IMG/VR virus record: IMGVR_UViG_3300031508_000003
Span: 1 to 21,741 of that record
DNA length: 21,741 bases
Strand: one strand, 5' to 3'
Source of the DNA: a virus
Shown here: positions 8,099 to 15,931 of the stretch, one piece after another
Position numbering within the stretch: position 1 is the stretch's first letter
Layout of the letters: the number at the start of each line of letters is the position of its first letter
The notes under the pieces: model-generated
Database searches by the model: none
Told to the model about the DNA's origin: nothing
What the model saw: the letters and a program-made list of their open reading frames with translations, nothing else
Program-made: the position numbers and the translations under genes

Positions 8099-9004
8099 TT
8101 AAGCAGCAAATACCACTTTGCCTACACCATTTACACCGTATCCCAAAAGCGCCTTTCCGATCACGTAAGTCGTACCCGTCGCATCCACAATCGATACGTA
8201 CTTCACATCGCCCATTTTCCCCGACGCGGCGTAATTCTTATTCAGTACTACAATTGTAGCGTTGCCGCTTTTCGGTATCATGTAGACATCCATCCCGAAA
8301 ATTTTCCCGATTACGCCTGTGTTCACTATAGCGTTCACCCCGAACTTGTCTACAGTGTAGAACTCATCGAAACCTGCCAGCACGGAGTAGCCCGCCGTGT
8401 TCGCAATAATTGCAAGGTCGGCAGGATTCCCAGCGTGCTCCCCGAGTGCGGTAATAATCGCCTGGTAAAACGCCTTGCTCGTGGTCGGCATCGATTGCGG
8501 GGTGCCGCTTGCGAGCTCGGCAAAAAATGCGTTATCGTACGCTCTCGCAATCGACTTCCCCAAATTCTCCTGTACCACGTTTACCAAGCCCGTCGTTGCC
8601 CGCTCGAGCAAGTAGGAAATCGGATAGCGTGCAGTGTACTGCTTAGCCTGCATTGTAATTGCTTGAGTTCCCAAACTCGAATCAGTCGTTACCCCGCTCT
8701 CGCCTTCCGCCACGCTCGCCTCGCCCAGGATCGGGATTTTCACAGTCGTAGCCGCCATCTCAATTTGCCAGCGTGGCATTGTAAGCAATTTCCCGTCCAT
8801 CAGCCCATCAAAAATCCCGCCAGTCGTTTGCGTGGAAAATTGCGGGCTCGAGGTCAAGGTGTTAACTGCTTTTTCAATCTCTCGTGCTTCTTTTTCAAGG
8901 CTCAAATTAACACTCTTCTCAATCTCAGCGTCCTTGATGTGCTTTTCTTCTACAACACCCAACTCACCAAGCACTTCTGCAACGCTCTTCTTTTCTACTT
9001 CCAT
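8099..9004 (-). CDS. Possible separate capsid product from internal start
   Basis: Within the fusion gene an ATG at 9004 is preceded at six bases by GAGGAG, a strong ribosome binding site, and reads MEVEKKSVAEVLGELG. The product would be 301 residues: the charged delta region plus the capsid domain, without the protease. That is near the usual size of an HK97-like capsid precursor. If used, the phage could make many capsid subunits for few protease-fused ones from one gene. The reading frame is the same as the fusion, so only the internal start is in question. Confidence 0.5.
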   Translation of the reverse strand: MEVEKKSVAEVLGELGVVEEKHIKDAEIEKSVNLSLEKEAREIEKAVNTLTSSPQFSTQTTGGIFDGLMDGKLLTMPRWQIEMAATTVKIPILGEASVAEGESGVTTDSSLGTQAITMQAKQYTARYPISYLLERATTGLVNVVQENLGKSIARAYDNAFFAELASGTPQSMPTTSKAFYQAIITALGEHAGNPADLAIIANTAGYSVLAGFDEFYTVDKFGVNAIVNTGVIGKIFGMDVYMIPKSGNATIVVLNKNYAASGKMGDVKYVSIVDATGTTYVIGKALLGYGVNGVGKVVFAA

Positions 9005-9553
9005 CTCTTTCTCCTCGTTTTTGTTTTTATTTTTTATCTCATCCACGCCGCCGCCCGCCTCCTTGACAACAAACGCAGGTGGACGGGTGCTTATCACCTC
9101 GCCCTCGTCTGCTGTTTTGTTAGCGTCAAGCTGCGTGTCTTCTTGCTTGTCTTCGTTGTCGTCCTGCACGATTTCAAACGTCGCCTCGGGGTTTGCAGGT
9201 ACGGACACGACCGAAATCTCGAGTAAGTCACCCTCTTTGTATTCCAGCCCCGCATCGGTCGCCTGTGCATCTGTCGCAATAAATCCCACGCTGAAACTTT
9301 TCAGTGCTTTATTTCTAATCGCTGTCAGTATTTCCTCGTCGCTTGTAAAAATTTCAGCCTCGACAAAAAGCCCCTTCTCGTCCACGCCAGCCGTCGTGCA
9401 CTTTCCGATTACCTTGTCTCTGTCGTGATTGTACAAAACCACCCCACCCGCCTGCAGATAATCCTTCAAGCTGTTTGCAAACGCTGTGCTTCGTATCACA
9501 TCGCCGTCTCTGTCGATTCGCTCCGTGCTCGCATACCCTTTCACTACTATCAT
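8099..9553 (-). CDS. Prohead protease-major capsid protein fusion (HK97 fold)
   Basis: 484 residues from the ATG at 9553; a frame open to 9577 exists, but AGGAGG lies 9 bases before 9553 and that start gives MIVVKGYASTERIDRDGD, the normal protease N-terminus. Residues 1 to about 125 are an S78-type prohead protease: His43 in VVLYNHDRD, Ser88 in KSFSVGFIA, and the acidic LLEISVVSVPANP segment. Then comes a charged linker (about 126-180) and a helical scaffold-like delta region (about 184-240). From about residue 245 it is a phage major capsid protein (PRWQIEMAATTVKIPILGEA, then AKQYTARYPISYLLERATTG), ending NGVGKVVFAA. The protease would cut the delta region during head maturation. The fusion keeps both activities in one reading frame. 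Confidence 0.92.
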   Translation of the reverse strand: MIVVKGYASTERIDRDGDVIRSTAFANSLKDYLQAGGVVLYNHDRDKVIGKCTTAGVDEKGLFVEAEIFTSDEEILTAIRNKALKSFSVGFIATDAQATDAGLEYKEGDLLEISVVSVPANPEATFEIVQDDNEDKQEDTQLDANKTADEGEVISTRPPAFVVKEAGGGVDEIKNKNKNEEKEMEVEKKSVAEVLGELGVVEEKHIKDAEIEKSVNLSLEKEAREIEKAVNTLTSSPQFSTQTTGGIFDGLMDGKLLTMPRWQIEMAATTVKIPILGEASVAEGESGVTTDSSLGTQAITMQAKQYTARYPISYLLERATTGLVNVVQENLGKSIARAYDNAFFAELASGTPQSMPTTSKAFYQAIITALGEHAGNPADLAIIANTAGYSVLAGFDEFYTVDKFGVNAIVNTGVIGKIFGMDVYMIPKSGNATIVVLNKNYAASGKMGDVKYVSIVDATGTTYVIGKALLGYGVNGVGKVVFAA

Positions 9554-9557
9554 GTCT

Positions 9558-11399
9558 TCATTCCTCCTCTTTCGCAATTTTCGTTAACAAAACGCAGCGA
9601 CAGTTAACAGTTTCGCCCGCCGCCGCCCCGGGCTCGTAAGGTCTGCTTAACCCGTTCGAAAATTTCGCATCCGCTTTTATCCAGCCCTCCAACCCTGCAC
9701 GCTGGTGACTCTCCCGCACCTTCTCGTCCTGCGCCGTGCTCCATCTCTTCAAAACAACCATTCCTGCATCGTCTGCTACTTGCTGCATTGCTTCAGCATT
9801 TTTTGTGTGTGCATATGCGCACGCTCTGTTTATTTCAGTTCTTGCTATTGTTTCCGCCCGTGCGGGGGACATCCCCGCCCTCGCAAGCTCGTCTATAATA
9901 TCCTGCGCTTCGTACATCTGTTCACTCTGCAATAGTTCGGTTAACTTATTTCCTATCCTCTGCGCCGTCTCGGGGGCTATGTATTGCATCGTCTCGTTTA
10001 CCATATCGGGGACAGCATCGATTAAGTCGTCTGGTTTTATGTAAACGTCGCTTGTAATCGTTAACGAAAGCGCGCGCTGGAATGCACGTGGGAAAAACTT
10101 GTTAAGCACTTTTTCGATTGCGTTATTAACTGCATCAACTAAAACTTTTTGCTCAAGCTTGCTCTTCACATCATCGCTTGCCGCTTTGCTTTTTTCTTGT
10201 GTAACAATTTTTTCTATCGCTTTTTTTGTTTCTGCAAGCAGCTCTTTTGTGCAAAATCGCTCAAGCGGTTGTATCGTTTTTGCATGCCATGCCCATACCT
10301 CTTCGTCCTCTTGCTGCGCAGATTTTTTTACCGCTTTTTGCTTGCTGCCCTGCATGTTTTGCAAATCTTGCGCTATTCCTAAAAGCTTTCTTGCTTCCGT
10401 GTCGCTAATTATTCCTGCTGTAAAAAGTTGCACAATCTCGCTTGTGTTCCACGCTTGCCTATTTTGTAAATAATCAATATCGCTAATGTCAATTTCTACG
10501 CTCGCTTTTGCATTATACGCCCTTTGTGCAAAATCTTCCAGTGCTGCTCTTACTAACTCAACGAAACTTCTCAAGCTTGTTTCGTACCACGCGCGTCTTT
10601 CTTCCCGTGCGAGCGAGTAACTCCCCCCGTCCCGCTCTTGCAAAAGCAGAAGGGGAATCTGAAACGTGCGAGCGATGCTGCGTATTATGTAATCTTTAGC
10701 GTCCGCAAGCTTATCCAAACCGTTCACGCTCGCGACAGGTTCGACCGCTTCGGGCAGCACGGGTATCTCCCCCTTGCGTATCTTGTTTTTTGCTATTTGT
10801 AGCAAGCTTTGCAGAATTTGTATTTCACGCTCACCCACGTCGCCTTTCACCCGCCAGACATTAAATAAACCGCCCGCCTTCGCTGCGTTTTTATAGCCTG
10901 CCAAGAGTGCGTTTTCCAATTCGATCACATCCACCAACCAATCCCGAAACCCGCCCGCATACGTGTCCGATAAGTTTGCAAGTATTACCCTGTCTAACGT
11001 AATGTTTGTCCCGTTTGCTAAAGTTAGCCCAAGCAGCCGCCCGTCCGTTTTGCTCCTTCGTTCTGTAAATGCAGTCGCGGGCAATATATACAGCTTATCG
11101 TACACAACTACCGCAACCTTGCCCGTGTCTAACAAGCATTCAAAAATGTAACGCTTCTTTTCATGCCGCCCGTTTAACATTGCGCCCCCGACCCCGACCG
11201 CCTGCATGCTTAAAATATCAACACTGTTCTTAAACGTGTAGTCAAACCGTGCAAGCTCGCTCGACAAAAGCGACAAAGCAGCAAGGTAGGTCGGGGAGGT
11301 TTGCATTACTTTATTATCGCTAAAAAACGCCTCGAGCTCCTGTACCGTATCGATTGCTTTTATTGTTGTTTTTTGTTCTTTTGCTTTTTTATTAAACAA
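9558..11399 (-). CDS. Portal protein fused to Mu F-like head morphogenesis domain
   Basis: 613 residues. AGGAGG lies seven bases before a TTG at 11399 giving MFNKKAKEQKTTIKAIDTVQ; a frame extending to 11417 would start upstream of the ribosome binding site, so 11399 is preferred. About residues 1-370 resemble an HK97/SPP1-type portal: SSELARFDYTFKN, LANLSDTYAGG and FQIPLLLLQERDGGSYSLAR are typical. The last 110 residues match Mu F/SPP1 gp7-type proteins (ARTEINRACAYAHTKNAEAM, WSTAQDEKVRESHQ, GETVNCRCVL). The portal forms the dodecameric DNA gate; the Mu F part is a minor head protein packaged inside. Fusion of the two is known in other phages. The stop lies inside the ribosome binding site region of the capsid gene; the start overlaps the terminase by eight bases. 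Confidence 0.9.
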   Translation of the reverse strand: MFNKKAKEQKTTIKAIDTVQELEAFFSDNKVMQTSPTYLAALSLLSSELARFDYTFKNSVDILSMQAVGVGGAMLNGRHEKKRYIFECLLDTGKVAVVVYDKLYILPATAFTERRSKTDGRLLGLTLANGTNITLDRVILANLSDTYAGGFRDWLVDVIELENALLAGYKNAAKAGGLFNVWRVKGDVGEREIQILQSLLQIAKNKIRKGEIPVLPEAVEPVASVNGLDKLADAKDYIIRSIARTFQIPLLLLQERDGGSYSLAREERRAWYETSLRSFVELVRAALEDFAQRAYNAKASVEIDISDIDYLQNRQAWNTSEIVQLFTAGIISDTEARKLLGIAQDLQNMQGSKQKAVKKSAQQEDEEVWAWHAKTIQPLERFCTKELLAETKKAIEKIVTQEKSKAASDDVKSKLEQKVLVDAVNNAIEKVLNKFFPRAFQRALSLTITSDVYIKPDDLIDAVPDMVNETMQYIAPETAQRIGNKLTELLQSEQMYEAQDIIDELARAGMSPARAETIARTEINRACAYAHTKNAEAMQQVADDAGMVVLKRWSTAQDEKVRESHQRAGLEGWIKADAKFSNGLSRPYEPGAAAGETVNCRCVLLTKIAKEEE

Positions 11400-12588
11400 G
11401 CGACAACCTCCTCGCAATTATTAAGTCTTTTTCGCTTAATCGTTTTGTGCTGTTTGTGTAGTGCGTGTAAATAGCGTATCGCATCGCGTCGATGAGGTGG
11501 TCGTTAAGTTTTACAATCTCGTCCGTCACCTCGCCCGCGGCGTTCGTTTTAAAACTGTAAGCGTTTAGTTCCTTTTCCAAATTTTTCCCCGCAATGTACA
11601 GCCTCCTAGCGCTCGCAAGTTCTCGCAAAAATGCCAGCCCGCCTCTGGTGTCCTTGTTTGCCGCTACAGCATTCACCCCCGCCCGCTTTAGCTCCTCGAT
11701 GCGTGCAGGCTCTGCGCTGTCGCAGTAGACCGTTTGCCCATTGCCCGCAACGCTTTTTACTAACTGCACAAGCTCCGAATTCGTTACGTTCGACCTATAC
11801 AGCACTTCCTCAACAAAGTACTTATCTCCGTCTTGTCTCACCCCCACGAGGGCGGTCGGATTCGTAAACCCGAAGTCCAATCCGAAAAAGCTAAACTCCC
11901 CGCCGCCTTCCCAGCGTTGCCAAGCAGGGAACACCAAAGCCGTATTTTTCCCGCCCCACTCCCCAAGCAAATACACATTTTTGTATTCACCGTCTGCAAT
12001 ACTGGTTAACACATTTACGTACTCGGAGTCGATGAATGGATTGTCCCTGTACGTCGTCCGCAATACGTAAACCGTCCCCGCAACTTTTTTTGCCAGCTCG
12101 TCTTCTATCCACCTAAAATTTGCCACTGGGTTTGCTGTTAACGTAATTTGTTTATAAAAACGTGCTTTGTCCTGATTTATTATTTGTCCCCGCAACCGCA
12201 AATCGATTTGTCGAAAATCATGCACTGTTATCTCGCTTGCCTCTTCGACCCAGACCGATACTATCGAGTGTATAGACTTTAACTTTTCAGGATCGTCAAG
12301 CCCTGCGAACAATATCTCACCGCCGCTTGCGAGTGTTATAAGTCGTTCTGATTTGTTGTATTCGTGTGGAATGTTTTCTTGATTTAACACGTTCAAGATA
12401 GTTTGAGTTACTGATTGTTTAAGAGTTGTAGCATATTTTCGCACTACTAAGTGTCGCCCGCCCGCGAGGGCTCGGATGATTGTTTTTCTCGCCGCCGCCT
12501 CGGACTTGCCAGCACCAGCACCGCCGATTAAAAGGCAGTAGCGGGCCGTGGTGTTTATATATTCTTTATACGCAAGCGGTATCTGCAT
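11392..12588 (-). CDS. terL: Terminase large subunit (PBSX/Terminase_3 type)
   Basis: 398 residues with both halves of a packaging motor. ATPase: Walker A GGAGAGKS (22-29) and a Walker B-like SVWVEEASE (about 111-119). The arginine-rich HDFRQIDLRLRG region follows. RNase H-like nuclease: Asp238 in FGLDFGF, Asp290 in VYCDSAEP and the C-terminal DHLIDAMRYAI (Asp367) supply the metal-binding acids. The motif set and the size fit the PBSX/Terminase_3 group. It cuts and pumps DNA into the prohead through the portal next door. The ATG at 12588 lies inside the 3' end of the small terminase gene (23-base overlap); a purine-rich GAGGCGG stretch precedes it. Confidence 0.95.
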   Translation of the reverse strand: MQIPLAYKEYINTTARYCLLIGGAGAGKSEAAARKTIIRALAGGRHLVVRKYATTLKQSVTQTILNVLNQENIPHEYNKSERLITLASGGEILFAGLDDPEKLKSIHSIVSVWVEEASEITVHDFRQIDLRLRGQIINQDKARFYKQITLTANPVANFRWIEDELAKKVAGTVYVLRTTYRDNPFIDSEYVNVLTSIADGEYKNVYLLGEWGGKNTALVFPAWQRWEGGGEFSFFGLDFGFTNPTALVGVRQDGDKYFVEEVLYRSNVTNSELVQLVKSVAGNGQTVYCDSAEPARIEELKRAGVNAVAANKDTRGGLAFLRELASARRLYIAGKNLEKELNAYSFKTNAAGEVTDEIVKLNDHLIDAMRYAIYTHYTNSTKRLSEKDLIIARRLSLV

Positions 12589-12976
12589 CGTCCGCCTCGT
12601 CTTTATTTTTTATTTCCGCCACGGCCGCCCTGTCTACAAATTCTACAATTACCTTGCCAGAGTGATTAAGCTCCACGCTCTCGCCCCAGCCCCTATGCTT
12701 TGCTTTTGCTTTTAAAAACTGTATTATTGCATTCGTATCTTTCTTTTCCTCTGCAATTTGTAAAAGCCGACTTTCCAACTTATCGAAAAAAGCCTCTTTA
12801 GTCTCCTCGAACCGCTCCTTAAACTTTATGTCCTCGTGCATCCACTTATAGTAAGTCGCCCGCCCGATCCCAGCTTTTTCGCATGCCAAGTCTATCCGAA
12901 AAGTTTCGAAAAAAGCTGTCAGGAAAGCACTTTGTTTTTCAGCAACCGAGACGTATTTTGTAAATTGTTTACCCAT
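12566..12976 (-). CDS. terS: Terminase small subunit (HTH DNA-binding)
   Basis: 136 residues. Residues about 25-50 form a helix-turn-helix (DLACEKAGIGRATYYKWMHE) followed by a helical oligomerisation region, the standard shape of small terminases that recognise the packaging site. The conserved LKAKAKHRGWGES near residue 90 is typical of this group. It begins with ATG at 12976, directly next to a terminator-like hairpin whose right arm carries the only AGGGGG that can act as ribosome binding site. It overlaps the large terminase by 23 bases, so both are likely translationally coupled. First gene of the late (packaging, head, tail) block. Confidence 0.9.
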   Translation of the reverse strand: MGKQFTKYVSVAEKQSAFLTAFFETFRIDLACEKAGIGRATYYKWMHEDIKFKERFEETKEAFFDKLESRLLQIAEEKKDTNAIIQFLKAKAKHRGWGESVELNHSGKVIVEFVDRAAVAEIKNKDEADDADTACV

Positions 12977-12987
12977 AAAAAAATACA

Positions 12988-13010
12988 GCCCCCTACATAA
13001 TATAGGGGGC
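12988..13010 (-). terminator. Terminator-like hairpin ahead of terS, overlaps its RBS
   Basis: On the transcribed strand GCCCCCTA pairs with TAGGGGGC around a seven-base loop (8 base pairs), and the sequence after it reads TGTATTTTTTT, a run of seven T. This is the pattern of an intrinsic terminator. It starts only 18 bases after the stop of the HTH gene and ends 11 bases before the terS ATG. The AGGGGG in the right arm is also the best ribosome binding site for terS, so the folded hairpin would block translation too. A second C5 tract at 13019-13023 could compete for the same G5 tract. Confidence 0.7.
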
Positions 13011-13028
13011 GAAAAGGCGGGGGTTTGG

Positions 13029-13295
13029 TTAGTTTTGTAAATATTCTTGCAAATATTTTTTTAGCTTATTTACAAACGTTCGCACCCGTTGCCGCCCAAC
13101 TTTGCACTCTTTTACAATGTCAGCAACGCTACAGTTTGTGCATAACATTTGCAGTGCAACTTTTTGCCAGTCTTCTTTGCACACGTCTTTTTCAATGTCG
13201 TAAAGCATCTCTACAAATTCAAGTTCTGCAATTTGTTTTTTATCTTCGATGCTATCAAAAAATTCCAGCGGCATTTGTACGTATTTCTTTTTCAT
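13029..13295 (-). CDS. Small HTH protein, possible late-gene regulator
   Basis: 88 residues. The C-terminal half carries a probable helix-turn-helix (SVADIVKECKVGRQRVRTFV, about 56-75) followed by a basic helix. The N-terminal half is acidic and helical. Many phages place a small late-gene activator or antiterminator (for example RinA- or ArpU-type) just upstream of terS; this gene has that position and is followed at once by the terminator-like hairpin. Its role is inferred from position and the HTH; the specific family was not recognised. Last gene of the P1 block before the late genes. Confidence 0.6.
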   Translation of the reverse strand: MKKKYVQMPLEFFDSIEDKKQIAELEFVEMLYDIEKDVCKEDWQKVALQMLCTNCSVADIVKECKVGRQRVRTFVNKLKKYLQEYLQN

Positions 13296-13316
13296 TTTTC
13301 ATCCCCCTCGTTTTTT

Positions 13317-14159
13317 TTAAATTTCGACAATTTTTGCTGTTTTTGTTAACTGTTTTGAGTTACTCGTTAACGCAAATTGTAGCCACACCGCACCGAAAAC
13401 GACAGGTTCTCCTCTTCTCCCTGCCATGTACCCGTCTACCCCTTCCTCGTAGCGTTTTAGAAAACTTCCAGCCACGGCATAAATTTTGCGCTCGCTAACA
13501 AGTGCTCCCGTTTTCATCATCCGCACTACGTCGCTGTACTTAAACACAAGTCTGTGCACATGTCCCATCGCGTACACTTCCGCATCGATATATCTCGATA
13601 AGTCATACAGCGCGTTTATTGCCGTTCCTTCTCGCCATCCTCCCCCGACTGCCCCGTGCGCAAGGTACATATCCACTGCCCGCCTGGCTGTTGCGCTTTC
13701 GAGTATAACCCGCACGAGCGCTTCTTGTCCTAAAAAGCTTGTTTGAAGCCCATCAGCAATGTAGCGTCCGATATCGAAATCGTTTTTTTGCTTAAATTTT
13801 GCTTCGTGGTTGCCCTCCAAAAAGCCGGAAAAGTCAGCAGCCTGGAAGGCAGGCTTTACTATGCTTACAAATTTGTCCGCTTGTCGCTTTACAAAGTCTC
13901 CTTTCCCGTCCAGCAGCCAGGGTGCTATTGCTTCGTGCGTAAAACGCTTGTCCGAAATCGTTATTGCATCTATCGCATCGCCCAAAAAATACAACCCAAC
14001 CGCCTGTCCGTCCTCCTGCATTTTTTCGCTCATGTCCACAATAACATTAATCGCCCTTTTGAGCTCCTCCTCCCCGGCCGCCCGATTGCCTACATGCGCA
14101 TCTGAAAACAAAAAAACATTTACGGTTTTTGCTTTAGTGTCGACTTTTTGTATATGCAT
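13317..14159 (-). CDS. Calcineurin-like metallophosphoesterase
   Basis: 280 residues with the full metal-binding set of this superfamily in order: Asp-x-His in FLFSDAHVGN (about 17-25), Gly-Asp in YFLGDAIDA (about 57-65), Gly-Asn-His-Glu in FLEGNHEAKF (about 113-122), a His in LAHGAVGGG and Gly-His-Val-His in AMGHVHRL. It may act as a nuclease/phosphatase on nucleic acid ends or intermediates, like SbcD/Mre11-type relatives, but substrate cannot be told from sequence. AAAGGGGG precedes the ATG. It overlaps the upstream gene by 26 bases and is part of the nuclease-rich P1 block. Confidence 0.9.
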   Translation of the reverse strand: MHIQKVDTKAKTVNVFLFSDAHVGNRAAGEEELKRAINVIVDMSEKMQEDGQAVGLYFLGDAIDAITISDKRFTHEAIAPWLLDGKGDFVKRQADKFVSIVKPAFQAADFSGFLEGNHEAKFKQKNDFDIGRYIADGLQTSFLGQEALVRVILESATARRAVDMYLAHGAVGGGWREGTAINALYDLSRYIDAEVYAMGHVHRLVFKYSDVVRMMKTGALVSERKIYAVAGSFLKRYEEGVDGYMAGRRGEPVVFGAVWLQFALTSNSKQLTKTAKIVEI

Positions 14160-14541
14160 TTTGTGCCCCCTTTACCATTTTTCGCCTGTATTTGTCAAAG
14201 CGATTTTTTAAAACTTGTTGCGCATTGTTGCGATTTTTATCGATTTTGCACTTTACGTACGATTTTCTCTGAAGCATTTCTGTGTCTGTTGTATGCTTGC
14301 AAATATACGTAATATCTTCAACCTGCACAACAGCATCCTCGAGCGGCATAACGTCAAGTAGCGCTTCGTTAAGCGTGTCGTTTTGCTTCACAAACAGAAA
14401 AGGATTTTCAAGCGCTACTAAAAATCGCCCTTTTTTTACTTTTAGCGTATGCAGTAAGTCGTAGTCGATACAAAATCCGCCCTTTATAGTCACTTCTCGC
14501 TTTTCTTTATTTAAGCTACTAAAAACCTCTCGCTCAAGCAT
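14134..14541 (-). CDS. Hypothetical protein
   Basis: 135 residues from the ATG at 14541, chosen because AGGAGG lies six bases upstream; a frame open to 14571 exists without such a site. I do not recognise the family. The N-terminal two thirds look beta-rich (REVTIKGGFCIDYDLLHTLK, GRFLVALENPFLFVKQ), and the C-terminal part is a strongly basic helix (YRRKMVKGAQNAYTKSRH) that could bind nucleic acid. It starts inside the 3' end of the nucleotide hydrolase gene and overlaps the metallophosphoesterase by 26 bases, so it likely belongs to the same functional block. Confidence 0.8.
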   Translation of the reverse strand: MLEREVFSSLNKEKREVTIKGGFCIDYDLLHTLKVKKGRFLVALENPFLFVKQNDTLNEALLDVMPLEDAVVQVEDITYICKHTTDTEMLQRKSYVKCKIDKNRNNAQQVLKNRFDKYRRKMVKGAQNAYTKSRH

Positions 14542-15238
14542 TTTTTTCCTCCTGCTTTTTATTTCTTGCAAAATACATTAAAAACATTATATTAGTCGCA
14601 GCGTGTGCGAGATGCGGAAGCGTGCTTTCCTTGTCGTTTTCCTCACCGTCCGCCCAGGCGGCCAGGTGTCTCAAGCACGCAGCGTAGTACGCTGTTAGAC
14701 CGCCAGGTACGTTTTTCCAGCTGTCCTCCGCATATTTTTTCGCACCGTACGCCAAAACCCGCCCGATTTCGTTCAAAAATTGCGGCTCTATCAAATCCAA
14801 TCGGGGCTTTTGTGCGGAAAATTTCGCTGCGATGTTTTGCGTATTTATTTCTGTTGCAATTTCAATATCCAAATCGATTTCGAAGACAGGCTTTCCAATT
14901 TTTAGCGCTGTTTTTACTTCTAACAGCACTTGCTCGTCCGTCCACCACTCGCCAAAAACAACAAGGATATCTCGCATCAAAACTTCAGCGAGCCTTGCTT
15001 GCGCAACTACTTTTTCGTCAACACTCTGTAGTGTTTTTAGCAAGTCGTCGTCGTGCAAAATTTCTAACAGTTGCGGGTTGCTTTTGTCTGCAAGCAAATA
15101 CGTTCTCAGTGCCGTAAGCGCATCAAACCCTTTTCGCATGCAAAAATTTTCCGCAGCTTTGAACATTTTTTTAGTTTCTCGTATGTTTTGCAAATCTACG
15201 TGCGACGTTACAAACGCTTCTTTTGTGTATTTTTGCAT
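14534..15238 (-). CDS. Deoxyribosyltransferase-like / dATP-dGTP diphosphohydrolase fusion
   Basis: 234 residues with two parts. Residues 1 to about 120 resemble the nucleoside 2-deoxyribosyltransferase/DUF4406 fold: a start like AFVTSHVDLQN, the segment MRDILVVFGEW, and an E-V-x-x-A-x-x-x-G-K-P-V helix (LLEVKTALKIGKPVFEID). Residues about 140-230 match the phage dATP/dGTP diphosphohydrolase (MazG-like) family: KPRLDLIEPQFLNEIGRVLA, YGAKKYAEDSWKNV, and LRHLAAWADGEENDKEST followed by PHLAHAATNIMFL. Such enzymes trim specific dNTPs, and MazG-like relatives serve phages that replace adenine with 2-aminoadenine. No PurZ-like gene lies in the window. AGGAGG precedes the ATG. The C-terminal domain is secure, the N-terminal one tentative. 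Confidence 0.85.
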   Translation of the reverse strand: MQKYTKEAFVTSHVDLQNIRETKKMFKAAENFCMRKGFDALTALRTYLLADKSNPQLLEILHDDDLLKTLQSVDEKVVAQARLAEVLMRDILVVFGEWWTDEQVLLEVKTALKIGKPVFEIDLDIEIATEINTQNIAAKFSAQKPRLDLIEPQFLNEIGRVLAYGAKKYAEDSWKNVPGGLTAYYAACLRHLAAWADGEENDKESTLPHLAHAATNIMFLMYFARNKKQEEKNA

Positions 15239-15239
15239 A

Positions 15240-15545
15240 TTATGCCTCCTCGTTTTTGTTTTTTTGTAAATTTTGTAGTGTTTCTTTAATGTCCGCCTCG
15301 ATCGCCAACCAGGGCGTGTCGGGGGTGTACCTTAACAGTACAACCCCCTGCTTTGCGAGTGCATTGTATTTTTCCATGTCCCGCAAAAATCCCGCCGCCC
15401 GGTTGTGTCGCCCGTACAACCACACGCCGCCCTCAATTTCTATCGCAATTGTAAATTTGTTATTAACTAAAACCGCATAATCAACCCGCCAGCGGCGCTT
15501 TTTATCAAACCTGTACTCTTTTTTTACTTCGTAGCCGTGAACCAT
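15240..15545 (-). CDS. Small PD-(D/E)XK-like endonuclease
   Basis: 101 residues. The pattern RRWRVDYAV (Asp21-22 area), then IAIEIEGGVWLYGRH, FLRDMEKYNALA and VVLLRYTPDTP matches small phage nucleases of the VRR-NUC/DUF559-like type: a catalytic Asp, an E-x-E strand, and a conserved D-x-E-K-Y-N helix. These are thought to act on branched or flapped DNA, for example as junction resolvases. GGGAGG seven bases before the ATG at 15545 sets the start. It overlaps the HNH gene by 22 bases and ends one base before the nucleotide hydrolase start. Confidence 0.82.
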   Translation of the reverse strand: MVHGYEVKKEYRFDKKRRWRVDYAVLVNNKFTIAIEIEGGVWLYGRHNRAAGFLRDMEKYNALAKQGVVLLRYTPDTPWLAIEADIKETLQNLQKNKNEEA

Positions 15546-15931
15546 TCAGGTGCCTCCCACTGATACGAGTAATAGTGCAGTTTTTTATAGTCATATTCCT
15601 TTTTTGTTTCTATCCACAGCCGTGCAATTTTTGCAAAAGCTTCAGGATACGGTTCCAAGTCGGGGTTATTACAATCGTAAATCATGTCAAGATCAAGCTT
15701 GGAAACTTTAAAAATGCTCCCATGTTTGCCAATGTGGCACGTGTGGTGCACAGGAACGAGATTAAACACCTCGTCAATCCAGGCTGGGTTTTTGCTCTCA
15801 TCCGCGCGGCGTTTGTGGTACAAATGGTGCAAATCGATTGCGTCGTTTGTCATGTAAAAACTTTTACCGCACACTGGGCACTCTTTGTAAAACGCAATAA
15901 GCAAATCTCGTTTTGCTTCGTAGTTTTTCAT
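15524..15931 (-). CDS. HNH endonuclease
   Basis: 135 residues from the ATG at 15931, which overlaps the upstream stop as ATGA and has GGGGAGG about ten bases before it; a frame open to 15982 lacks such support. It has a zinc-binding CPVC near residue 19, the DLHHLYHKRR core, and NLVPVHHTCHIGKHG, the three elements of the HNH/beta-beta-alpha-metal fold. Phage HNH proteins cut DNA in packaging, recombination or homing. Here it sits between two other nucleases and not next to the terminase, so recombination or DNA processing is as likely as packaging. Confidence 0.9.
   Translation of the reverse strand: MKNYEAKRDLLIAFYKECPVCGKSFYMTNDAIDLHHLYHKRRADESKNPAWIDEVFNLVPVHHTCHIGKHGSIFKVSKLDLDMIYDCNNPDLEPYPEAFAKIARLWIETKKEYDYKKLHYYSYQWEAPEWFTATK

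Noticed and set aside
8072-8100. Plus-strand intrinsic terminator (hairpin then T run)
   Set aside because: No plus-strand gene leads into it; the hairpin is better read as an element of the minus-strand mRNA.
8435-9226. Plus-strand open frame of 263 codons
   Set aside because: Antisense to the protease-capsid fusion, whose motifs are clear; the product shows only Arg/Cys/Phe-rich shadow composition.
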